From positions 1-5,392 of the forward strand of contig JAEWSS010000257.1 of NCBI GenBank assembly GCA_023459755.1: a stretch of DNA of 5,392 nucleotides, written 5' to 3'. The DNA is from Verrucomicrobiota bacterium (GTDB lineage: Bacteria > Verrucomicrobiota > Lentisphaeria > Victivallales > Victivallaceae). Shown here piece after piece: positions 1 through 5,392 of this stretch. Under the pieces are notes generated by a model, which did no database searches, was not told the origin of the DNA, and was given only the letters and a program-made list of their open reading frames with translations. Each line of letters starts with the position of its first letter. Position 1 is the stretch's first letter. A program made the translations under genes and the position numbers.

Positions 1-530
1 GGATAGACCCGCTGGAGCATCCGGCAGTGCGCCATCACCGGAGAACCGACCGCGGTGATTTTTCCGGCCAGCTCCGGCAGATATTTGCGGATATAGTCCA
101 CCGCGGTGGGACAGGCGCTGGAGAGCAGCAGTCCGCCGGATATTTTATCCAGCTCATGCGCCACGTCGGAAGAGACGATCTGCGCTCCGAGCGCGGTTTC
201 GCTGACACCGGAAGCGCCGAGCATCTTCAGCGCCCGGATCAGCTTCCCGGCCGGCAGGTCGCGAAATTCGCTGACCCACGACGGCGCCAGCGAAATGTAG
301 ACCGGACTCCGGCCGGCGGCCAGCTCGCGGAATGCCGCCGCGTCATTTCTCACCCGCTTCGCCTTGACCGGACACACCTCCACGCATTTGCCGCAGGCCA
401 CGCACATTTCGGGAATCACCGCCGCGTGGCCGTCGCGCACGCGGATCGCCTTGACCGGACAGTGACGAACGCATTTGTAGCAGTCCTGACACTCCGTCAC
501 CACCGTGTAAACCGGATAGGAAACGTTCAT
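1..530 (-). CDS. Sensory-type [FeFe]-hydrogenase-like iron-sulfur protein, N-terminal part (truncated by window edge)
   Basis: The reading frame starts at ATG 528-530 and stays open for 176 codons to the left edge, so the C-terminus is missing. Upstream, the coding strand reads AGGAGAAGGG about 7 bases before the ATG, a strong ribosome binding site that fixes the start. Two [4Fe-4S] motifs are visible: C14-C17-C20-C24-P and C43-C46-C49-C53-P. From about residue 76 the protein resembles the H-cluster domain of [FeFe]-hydrogenases. SSACP (137-141) occupies the place of the L1 motif TSCCP, followed by DYIRKYLPEL, and SPVMAHCRML lies where catalytic enzymes have SPQQMFGA-like sequence. C140 should be the H-cluster ligand, while Ala139 replaces the proton-relay cysteine. 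The short N-terminus and this substitution fit the sensory (HydS-like) groups, which often carry a C-terminal PAS, kinase or phosphatase domain. The L2 and L3 motifs and any such domain would lie outside the window. Family call is confident; a sensing role is inferred. Confidence 0.87.
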   Translation of the reverse strand, partial: MNVSYPVYTVVTECQDCYKCVRHCPVKAIRVRDGHAAVIPEMCVACGKCVEVCPVKAKRVRNDAAAFRELAAGRSPVYISLAPSWVSEFRDLPAGKLIRALKMLGASGVSETALGAQIVSSDVAHELDKISGGLLLSSACPTAVDYIRKYLPELAGKITAVGSPVMAHCRMLQRVY

Positions 531-578
531 CGCATATCCCTTCTCCTGAAATTGCCAGTGCAGAATATTCCGACAACA

Positions 579-607
579 AAGATAACCGTGATTTACTCGA
601 AAGTCAA
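579..607 (-). promoter_or_regulatory. Putative sigma70 promoter for the hydrogenase-like gene
   Basis: On the minus strand, TTGACT (602-607, five of six matches to TTGACA) is followed after 17 bases by TATCTT (579-584, four of six matches to TATAAT). It lies about 50 bases before the ATG at 530, leaving room for a short leader containing the AGGAGAAGGG ribosome binding site. No terminator or riboswitch-like structure is evident in the leader. Motif match only. Confidence 0.55.
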
Positions 608-666
608 GTCCGTTTATAAAACCGTTTTTCCACGTTTCACAAAATTGTTCCGTCCGCCGTCCGGTC

Positions 667-695
667 TTGCTTTGCGCGGCGTTCCGTGCTATATT
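667..695 (+). promoter_or_regulatory. Putative sigma70 promoter for the membrane protein-xpb-bax1 operon
   Basis: TTGCTT (667-672) and TATATT (690-695, five of six matches) are separated by the optimal 17 bases and lie 26 bases before the start at 722. The expected transcription start near 702 would give a leader of about 20 bases, just enough for the AAAGGAAG ribosome binding site (709-716). It points away from the hydrogenase promoter, so the 191-base spacer is a divergent control region. Motif match only. Confidence 0.6.
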
Positions 696-721
696 AGTTT
701 CAGTTATGAAAGGAAGCGGAA

Positions 722-1003
722 ATGCCGGACAAAAACGAAAAAAAAGAGATCGACGAACAGAAAATCCTTGAACTGCTTGCTTCGTTTGAACATGACCGGA
801 ACAAAACCGGATGCTATCCGCGCTGGAAGGCCGGAATCCTCTGGGGCGCGGTGACCTGGCTGTTCGCCGCCCTGATATTGTTCATCCTTTATCTGCCCGG
901 CATCAAACCGACCGTGATGACCTGGCCGCTGCTCTGTCTGGGCGCCTCCGGTCTGGCGGCGGCGGTGTGGACCATCGTCACCTTCCGCCCGGACTGCCGA
1001 TGA
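722..1003 (+). CDS. Small two-helix membrane protein of unknown function, first gene of the xpb-bax1 unit
   Basis: I do not recognise this 93-residue protein. Residues 1-36 are hydrophilic and very charged (MPDKNEKKEIDEQK...), probably partly helical. Two hydrophobic segments follow, about 37-58 and 66-88, joined by a short loop containing PGIKP, and the protein ends with a short polar tail. No signal-peptide cleavage site is apparent. It is probably an inner-membrane hairpin with both ends on the same side. The start is supported by AAAGGAAG 6 bases upstream and a well-spaced promoter. Its TGA (1001-1003) overlaps the ATG of the helicase gene (1000-1002) as ATGA, and no ribosome binding site is visible before that ATG, so translation of the helicase probably depends on this gene. 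Whether it works with XPB-Bax1 or is a chance neighbour cannot be told from the sequence. Confidence 0.82.
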   Translation: MPDKNEKKEIDEQKILELLASFEHDRNKTGCYPRWKAGILWGAVTWLFAALILFILYLPGIKPTVMTWPLLCLGASGLAAAVWTIVTFRPDCR

Positions 1004-2385
1004 GCGAAGCGCCGGCAAAACTCGAATTCCGGTCGGGAACGCTCATTTTGAACCGCACTCCGCCCGCCGCAATCGCCGCATGGTTCGCCGCTGATCCGCG
1101 CGCCGGAATCCACCGGGCAAGAGCCTGCGACTATCCGGCGGTCGCCCTCGCCGCACGCGCCGCAAAAATTGCAGTCGACGACCGGGTGTGCGATTTTCCG
1201 CCGGTTAAATTTGATTTCCACAAAACCTTCACGCCGCTTCCCCATCAGTCGGCCGCGTATCTGGCGTGGCGGGAGAACGGCTTTCGCGGCATCGCCGCCC
1301 TGCCGACCGGGTCGGGCAAAACCTTTCTGGCCATGATGGCGATCCGCAAACTTCAGCGCCCCGCCATCGTGCTGGTGCCGACCATCGATCTGCTGGAGCA
1401 GTGGGCGGCGCAGTTGAAGGAGTTCTTCGGCGTCGAAGTCGGGATGCTCGGCGGAGGCGAACACAACGTGCGTCCGCTGACCGTGTCAACCTACGACTCG
1501 GCGGTGCTGCACATGGAATTTGTCGGCAACCGGTTCGCGCTGCTGATCTGCGACGAGTGCCACCATCTGCCCGGCCCGCTCTACCGGACCGCCGCCGAAC
1601 AGTGCGTGGCGCCGTACCGGTTGGGCCTGTCGGCCACGCCGGAGGACGACGACCCCGAACGTTTCGCCGTTCTCACCGGACTTCTGGGCAAGGTTGTGGC
1701 CGACGTCGGCGTGACCGAACTGGAGGGCAAGGTACTGGCGCCCTATATTGTCCGGTCGATCAAAACCCGTCTGGAACCGGACGAACGCGCCGAATACGAG
1801 CAGTGCCGTCAGCTTTACCGGAACTTCGCACTGCGCGCCGGAATCAATTTTTCACACCGCGACGCCTGGCGCGACTTCATCTTCGCCGCCTCGCGGACAC
1901 CGGAGGGGCGCGAAGCCCTGCATGCCTGTCTGCGTCAGCGCGAACTCAGCCGCCGGTCGCGGAACAAACTTGCCGCGGTGTGGGAGCTGTTGCGCCGTCA
2001 CCGCGGCGAACGGATGCTGATTTTCACCGCCGACAACGCCACCGCCTACGCGCTCGGCCGGGAATTTCTGCTCCCGGTGCTGACCCACCACACCAAACCG
2101 GCCGAACGCCGCGACATGCTGGAAAAACTGCGCTCCGGCGTCTGCGACGTGCTGGTCACCAGCAAAGTGCTGAACGAGGGCGTGGACGTGCCGGAGGCGG
2201 CGGTCGGGATTGTGGTCTCCGGCTCCGGAAGCGTACGCGAACACGTTCAGCGGCTCGGCCGGATTCTGCGGTCGCGGCCGGGGAAACAGGCGGTTCTGTA
2301 CGAACTGGTGTCGGCCGACACCTCCGAGGAATATGTAATGCGCCGCCGTCGGCGACACGACGCCTACCGCGGAAAAACGAGGTGA
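1000..2385 (+). CDS. xpb: XPB/Rad25-like superfamily 2 DNA helicase (archaeal XPB type)
   Basis: This is a 461-residue ATP-dependent 3'-5' DNA helicase/translocase of the XPB family, close in length and layout to archaeal XPB. The N-terminal region (about 7-70) resembles the damage-recognition domain. Visible motifs are Q83 in LPHQ, Walker A PTGSGKT (102-108), PTIDLLEQW (127-135), TVSTYDSA (161-168), DECHH (185-189, the DExH box), SATP (211-214), IFTADN (341-346), TSKVLNEGVDVPEA (387-400) and QRLGRILR (417-424) with R421 and R424 as arginine-finger candidates. The LYELVS tail and basic C-terminus (RRRRRH) are also family-like. Residues about 260-320 correspond to the thumb insertion. The RED motif expected just after SATP reads DDD (216-218). 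The start is set by the ATGA overlap with the upstream gene; the same frame is open further upstream (ATG at 811), but that would overlap the membrane gene for nearly 200 bases. The Bax1-like gene follows directly, the arrangement known from archaea. A DNA-repair role is inferred from that pair. Confidence 0.93.
   Translation: MSEAPAKLEFRSGTLILNRTPPAAIAAWFAADPRAGIHRARACDYPAVALAARAAKIAVDDRVCDFPPVKFDFHKTFTPLPHQSAAYLAWRENGFRGIAALPTGSGKTFLAMMAIRKLQRPAIVLVPTIDLLEQWAAQLKEFFGVEVGMLGGGEHNVRPLTVSTYDSAVLHMEFVGNRFALLICDECHHLPGPLYRTAAEQCVAPYRLGLSATPEDDDPERFAVLTGLLGKVVADVGVTELEGKVLAPYIVRSIKTRLEPDERAEYEQCRQLYRNFALRAGINFSHRDAWRDFIFAASRTPEGREALHACLRQRELSRRSRNKLAAVWELLRRHRGERMLIFTADNATAYALGREFLLPVLTHHTKPAERRDMLEKLRSGVCDVLVTSKVLNEGVDVPEAAVGIVVSGSGSVREHVQRLGRILRSRPGKQAVLYELVSADTSEEYVMRRRRRHDAYRGKTR
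2379..2385 (+). promoter_or_regulatory. Ribosome binding site of bax1 overlapping the xpb stop codon
   Basis: GAGGTGA includes the TGA stop of the helicase gene, and the Bax1-like ATG follows 4 bases later at 2390. Ribosomes finishing the helicase end on the initiation site of the nuclease, which favours coupled, balanced synthesis of two proteins that form a complex in archaea. Confidence 0.75.
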
Positions 2386-2389
2386 TTTC

Positions 2390-3595
2390 ATGGCCGTATT
2401 GTCACGCGAATTTCTGAACTTCCGCCGGGTGGACGGCGCCGCTAAATTCCGGTTCGCCGCGCCGGACGACCCAGCGATGCTGGACTTCGCCGGAGCATTG
2501 GACGCCGTCGCCGCCCAGTCCGCCGAACTCGGCCTCAGCCGGGGCGAAACCGAGGCGATGCTCGGCGCCGCCGTCGGCGGCAACAACGCAAAATTCGAGG
2601 CGGGCATGATCGCGCTGATCGGAAAAAGGCTCGACTTCACACCGCCGGACGACCTCGACTACCCGGCCATGCGCGCCGGATTGTTCGCCCGTTCGTCGGA
2701 ACTGCTGAAGTCGGACGTGCCGACGCTCGCAGCCTACCGGACGCTCGCCGCGCCGCCGGAATGCGACATCTACGGCGATCTGCCGGACAACGAACGCTGT
2801 ACAAACTACCGTCGGCTGACGCCGCCTGAACTGCTTAATCTATATAATGTCTCCCAAGTTCAGACCCTGCTCTGCTTCACTGAAAAACTGGTGGTCAGAA
2901 CCGCGCCGTCCGATCCGGCAAAACTGCGGAATCTGTTCAAACACCTGAAATTCTGCCGGCTGCTGGCCGAGGTGGATGACCCCGGAAACGGCAAACCGGT
3001 GACAATCGTCGTCTCCGGACCGCTGGCGATGTTCTCGGAAAACCGCAAATACGCGCTCCAGCTGGCCGCATTTTTCCCGGAGGTGCTGAATCAGGAAAAA
3101 TGGTCGCTTTCCAGTGTCGCAAAACCGCCGGCCGGAAGCGAAGTGAAAATCACGCTGAACTGGAAGTCCGGGCTGCGTCCGGTCAGCCGCCGCTACGCGA
3201 CCTACATTCCGGAGGAATTTGCCATGTTCGCCAAACTTTTCCGGGAAAAAAACACCGGGTTCGCACTGTCCGACGAACCGCCGCACCCGGTCCGGCTTCA
3301 CGGCGGCGAAACCGCCATTCCCGACTTCGAGTTCATTTCCGCCGCCACCGGAAAAAAATTCGCCGTGGAACTTTTTCACCGCCACCACGCCACCGCGCTG
3401 AACCGACGGCTCGAACAAATCAAAAACGGCGGAATCGACTGTGAATATATACTCGGAATCGACCGTTATTTGACAAAAAACAATAATCTTTCTTCTATTT
3501 TTGACAACTTTTCCGACGTTCCGTTTGTCTTTTTCTTCAGCGGATTTCCCGGTGTCGACCGGGTGGCCCGCCGACTGGCCGCGCTCGACAAATAA
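2390..3595 (+). CDS. bax1: Bax1-like structure-specific nuclease (DUF790 family), XPB partner
   Basis: This 401-residue protein matches the DUF790/Bax1 pattern. It shows YGDLPD (128-133), the helical PPELLNLYNVSQVQTLL region (145-161), LFKHLKF (182-188), the SGPLAMFSENRKYALQLA stretch (209-226), then IPDF (310-313) and VELF (326-329) followed by a basic helix, NRRLEQI. In archaea Bax1 binds XPB and cuts DNA near the junctions that XPB unwinds. D312 and E327 are spaced like the acidic pair of a PD-(D/E)XK-type fold, but the usual lysine is absent and the residues after E327 are F-H-R-H-H, whereas archaeal members, from memory, have something like EIVGFW. E124, D130 and Y152 lie in the region where mutational work on an archaeal Bax1 placed essential residues; an alignment is needed to equate them. 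The last 60 codons are AT-rich compared with the rest. Family membership is recalled from motif pattern; nuclease activity is inferred from the family and the neighbouring xpb. Confidence 0.84.
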   Translation: MAVLSREFLNFRRVDGAAKFRFAAPDDPAMLDFAGALDAVAAQSAELGLSRGETEAMLGAAVGGNNAKFEAGMIALIGKRLDFTPPDDLDYPAMRAGLFARSSELLKSDVPTLAAYRTLAAPPECDIYGDLPDNERCTNYRRLTPPELLNLYNVSQVQTLLCFTEKLVVRTAPSDPAKLRNLFKHLKFCRLLAEVDDPGNGKPVTIVVSGPLAMFSENRKYALQLAAFFPEVLNQEKWSLSSVAKPPAGSEVKITLNWKSGLRPVSRRYATYIPEEFAMFAKLFREKNTGFALSDEPPHPVRLHGGETAIPDFEFISAATGKKFAVELFHRHHATALNRRLEQIKNGGIDCEYILGIDRYLTKNNNLSSIFDNFSDVPFVFFFSGFPGVDRVARRLAALDK

Positions 3596-3602
3596 TATTT
3601 GA

Positions 3603-3618
3603 ATTCAACGGCTTGAAT
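3603..3618. repeat. Short perfect inverted repeat at the dksA-like promoter
   Basis: ATTCAA and TTGAAT (6-base arms, 4-base centre CGGC) overlap the candidate -35 box. The left arm also belongs to a 10-base palindrome TTGAATTCAA (3599-3608), so TTGAAT occurs at 3599-3604 and again at 3613-3618. It could be a small operator. It is unlikely to be a terminator for bax1, because the stem is short and AT-rich and no run of T follows. Chance occurrence in an AT-rich spacer is possible. Confidence 0.35.
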
Positions 3619-3640
3619 AATCGGCAATCCGTGTTATTTT
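3613..3640 (+). promoter_or_regulatory. Putative sigma70 promoter for the dksA-lspA-miaA operon
   Basis: TTGAAT (3613-3618) and TATTTT (3635-3640) are separated by 16 bases. The -10 is preceded by TGT (3632-3634), giving an extended -10 (TGn). It lies 43 bases before the ATG at 3684 in the only sizeable spacer between the two plus-strand gene groups, suggesting they are transcribed separately, although no terminator was seen after bax1. Motif match only. Confidence 0.55.
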
Positions 3641-3683
3641 AATAGGGCTAAAATGTAAAACAAACCGGAAAGTCAGGTGAAAC

Positions 3684-4094
3684 ATGGCTAATGTCGATTT
3701 GGAAATGCTCTCCTCGCTGTCTCCCAGAGAGAAGAAATACTACAACGCATTGATGCAGTACCGCGATGTTATCGCCGGTAACATGAAAACCCATGCCGAC
3801 GCGCTCGACGCCGCCAATGCCGACAAGCGCGGCGTAACCACCCACATGGCGGACGTCGGCAGCGACAGTTCCCGTCACGAGATGGAACTGCGCATGATGA
3901 CCGACGAAGGCGGCGTGCTTGAAATGATCAATGACGCCATTTCAAGAATCTTCGACCACGAGTTCGGCAAATGCCAGGACTGCGGCAAGGAGATTTCCGA
4001 AGCTAGGCTGGACGCGAAACCGTATGCGCAATACTGCATCAAATGCAAATCCATCCGGGAAAAACATAATGGACGCAACCCCTTCGTCGACTGA
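3684..4094 (+). CDS. DksA/TraR-family C4 zinc-finger regulator
   Basis: This 136-residue protein has the DksA/TraR layout: a long N-terminal helical region (about 12-90) that should form the coiled coil, then a four-cysteine zinc finger C97-C100...C118-C121 (FGKCQDCGKEISEARLDAKPYAQ and onward), then a basic tail. Members bind in the secondary channel of RNA polymerase and tune initiation, often together with ppGpp. The likely coiled-coil tip, HMADVGSDSS (54-63), offers D57 and D61 but not an exact copy of the E. coli DxxDxA motif, so DksA-like activity is not assured and other zinc-finger members of the family are alternatives. AGGTGA (3675-3680) precedes the ATG. The final 26 bases overlap lspA. 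The order dksA then lspA also occurs in Chlamydia, as I recall. Confidence 0.92.
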   Translation: MANVDLEMLSSLSPREKKYYNALMQYRDVIAGNMKTHADALDAANADKRGVTTHMADVGSDSSRHEMELRMMTDEGGVLEMINDAISRIFDHEFGKCQDCGKEISEARLDAKPYAQYCIKCKSIREKHNGRNPFVD

Positions 4095-4641
4095 ACCGGC
4101 GGCGTGTAAATACACCGTCCGTCCGCGCACCGGCAAAGAGCTGCGGCTGTTCGCGGCCTCCGGCGTCACGGCGGTGGCGCTGCTCGCCGCCGACCAGTTC
4201 ACCAAAATTGCGGCCGAACGCCTGCTGAAAGGCCGGCCGCCGGTGGTGGTGATACCGGACTTTTTCTCGTTCGCGTTCATCACCAACAAAGGAGCGGCGT
4301 GGGGCATTTTTCACGGGTACGCGGTCCTGTTGCTGGCGGTGGCCGCCGTGGTCGCGGTGCTGGCGGTTTGGAACTTCCGCCGGCTGACCGAAGGATTTGC
4401 GGAACGCTACTGGGCGCTTTCGATCATTCTCTCCGGCGTGATCGGCAACGCCATCGACCGGTTGTGGCGGGGCGAAGTGGTGGATTTCCTTGACTTCCAG
4501 TTCGGTTCATGGCATTTTCCGACCTTCAATGTGGCCGACTGCGCAATCACGATCGGCGTGGGCATCTATATTATTTCCAACCTTTTGCGCGGCAGTAAAA
4601 AGGAACCGGCCGACGATGCCAGCGGCAAAAAAATCTCCTGA
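4069..4641 (+). CDS. lspA: Lipoprotein signal peptidase II
   Basis: This integral inner-membrane aspartyl protease removes signal peptides from diacylglyceryl-modified prolipoproteins. The 190-residue protein has four hydrophobic segments, about 27-42, 84-102, 115-128 and 157-173. It carries the family motifs DQFTK (42-46), TNKGAAWG (72-79), GNAIDR (126-131) and FNVADC (153-158). D130 and D157 are the expected catalytic pair, and their 27-residue spacing equals that of D114 and D141 in E. coli. The hydrophilic N-terminal extension of about 25 residues and the charged C-terminal tail make it somewhat longer than the usual 150-170. The start at 4069, inside the end of the dksA-like gene, has GGGA 8 bases upstream; the same frame is open further back to 3931, but that part only shadows the upstream gene. 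The gene implies a membrane carrying lipoproteins. Confidence 0.96.
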   Translation: MDATPSSTEPAACKYTVRPRTGKELRLFAASGVTAVALLAADQFTKIAAERLLKGRPPVVVIPDFFSFAFITNKGAAWGIFHGYAVLLLAVAAVVAVLAVWNFRRLTEGFAERYWALSIILSGVIGNAIDRLWRGEVVDFLDFQFGSWHFPTFNVADCAITIGVGIYIISNLLRGSKKEPADDASGKKIS

Positions 4642-5392
4642 TTTTATCGTCGTGGCCGGCGCCACCGCCTCCGGCAAAAGCGCCGCGGCGATGCGTCTGG
4701 CCGAACTTGCTCCGATTGAGATCGTCTCCGGGGACTCGATGCAGTTCTACCGCACGCTCGACATCGGCACCGCAAAACCGTCGGCGGCCGACCGGCGGAA
4801 AGTGCCTCACCACCTGATCGACATTTTCGACTTTTCAGAGCGGGTGGACGTTCGCCGTTTCATCGCTTTGGCCGAAAACGCAATCCGGGATATTTCCGAT
4901 CGCGGCAGAATTCCCTGCGTGGTCGGCGGAACCGGATTTTATTTAAAAAGTCTGATCTACGGGCTGGACGACCTGCCGTCATCGCCCGAACTGCGCGCCG
5001 AACTCGACGCCAAGTTCGCCGCTCCCGACCGCTTCGACGCGCTGCGCCGCGAAATGCAGCGGCGCGACCCCGCCGCGCTTCAACTGTGGAACCTTCACCA
5101 GCGCAAACTGCTCCGCGCGCTTGAAGTTCTGATCCTCACCGGCGGACAGTCCGTCACCACACTGCTGACCGGCGAAAAAAAGCCGCGCTTCAACGTAAGA
5201 ACGTTCATAATCGACCGCCCGCGCGAAGAACTCCGCTGCCGCATCGAACAGCGCACCTCCGCCATGCTCGCCGCCGGCTGGGTCGAGGAGACCGCCCGCG
5301 CCGTCGCCGCCGGACTGCTCACCTCGCCCACCGCCCATCAGGCGCTCGGCTATCCGATCATTGCGGAACACCTTGCGGGCAGACTCTCCGCC
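4616..5392 (+). CDS. miaA: tRNA dimethylallyltransferase (truncated by window edge)
   Basis: MiaA transfers a dimethylallyl group from DMAPP to N6 of A37 in tRNAs reading codons that begin with U, the first step toward ms2i6A. The window holds 259 codons of a protein usually about 300 long; the C-terminus lies past the right edge. Visible signatures are the P-loop GATASGKS (15-22), SGDSMQFYRTLDIGTAKP (38-55) with D40 and S41 in the DSxQ motif, VPHHLID (63-69), VVGGTGFYLKSL (102-113), RALEVLILTGG (167-177) and ALGYPII (243-249). The tRNA-binding insertion lies between about 120 and 160. The ATG at 4616 sits 26 bases inside the end of lspA, with AAAAAGGAA (4597-4605) upstream; the gap of about 11 bases is a little long, so coupling to lspA translation is likely. 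Confidence 0.96.
   Translation, partial: MPAAKKSPDFIVVAGATASGKSAAAMRLAELAPIEIVSGDSMQFYRTLDIGTAKPSAADRRKVPHHLIDIFDFSERVDVRRFIALAENAIRDISDRGRIPCVVGGTGFYLKSLIYGLDDLPSSPELRAELDAKFAAPDRFDALRREMQRRDPAALQLWNLHQRKLLRALEVLILTGGQSVTTLLTGEKKPRFNVRTFIIDRPREELRCRIEQRTSAMLAAGWVEETARAVAAGLLTSPTAHQALGYPIIAEHLAGRLSA

Noticed and set aside
706..771. Short upstream frame beginning ATGAAAGGAAGC at 706
   Set aside because: It would start almost at the predicted transcription start without a ribosome binding site, and ends after 21 codons; more likely the ATG is part of the leader.
27..854. 275-codon plus-strand open frame across the left end
   Set aside because: It runs antisense to the hydrogenase-like gene, through the divergent promoters and into the membrane-protein gene in the wrong frame; rich in R and H with no domain.
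811..999. Longer N-terminus for the XPB helicase starting at ATG 811
   Set aside because: The extra 63 codons lie wholly inside the membrane-protein gene, give an arginine- and histidine-rich unstructured sequence, and XPB homology begins only after the ATG at 1000.
1266..2417. 383-codon plus-strand open frame inside xpb
   Set aside because: It is a shadow in another frame of a GC-rich gene: arginine-rich, no recognisable motif, while the overlapping frame has all the helicase motifs.
1852..2640. Long minus-strand open frame (262 codons) across the xpb-bax1 junction
   Set aside because: It is antisense to two well-supported genes and low in complexity, with no ribosome binding site or domain; expected by chance at this GC content.
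2843..2848. Perfect TATAAT inside bax1
   Set aside because: No acceptable -35 box lies 16-18 bases upstream, and the next gene start is more than 800 bases away.
3596..3683. Rho-independent terminator after bax1
   Set aside because: The only hairpin has a 6-base AT-rich stem and no following T run, so read-through into the dksA operon cannot be excluded.
1..5392. tRNA genes, CRISPR arrays, insertion sequences
   Set aside because: No cloverleaf, spaced repeats, transposase frame or terminal inverted repeats were seen on reading both strands.

Overview
The window is a GC-rich, densely packed piece of bacterial chromosome. It holds seven protein genes, two of them cut by the window edges. No RNA gene, mobile element, CRISPR array or integration scar was seen. 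Conventional sigma70-type promoters, Shine-Dalgarno sites, lspA and a bacterial-type miaA show it is bacterial. A DksA-like gene directly before lspA, as I recall from Chlamydia, together with a sensory-type [FeFe]-hydrogenase, suggests an anaerobe of the PVC group, such as a Lentisphaerota or Kiritimatiellota member. That placement is an inference and is not proven by this sequence.

Layout. (1) Positions 1-530, minus strand: the N-terminal part of a two-[4Fe-4S], H-cluster protein resembling sensory [FeFe]-hydrogenases. It runs off the left edge. (2) Positions 531-721: a divergent intergenic region with one good promoter in each direction. (3) Positions 722-3595, plus strand: a tight three-gene unit encoding a small two-helix membrane protein, an archaeal-style XPB helicase and a Bax1/DUF790 nuclease. 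The first two genes share an ATGA overlap, and the second and third are 4 bases apart. (4) Positions 3596-3683: a short spacer with a promoter and a small inverted repeat. (5) Positions 3684 to the right edge, plus strand: dksA/traR-like, lspA and miaA, joined by two overlaps of exactly 26 bases. miaA is cut by the right edge.

The most interesting part is the xpb-bax1 pair. In archaea these two proteins form a helicase-nuclease complex that unwinds and cuts DNA and is proposed to act in nucleotide excision repair. Here the pair sits in a bacterial operon behind a membrane protein of unknown function. The helicase keeps its ATPase motifs but appears to have lost the arginine of the XPB RED motif. 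The right-hand operon is housekeeping: a transcription or stress regulator, lipoprotein maturation and tRNA modification.
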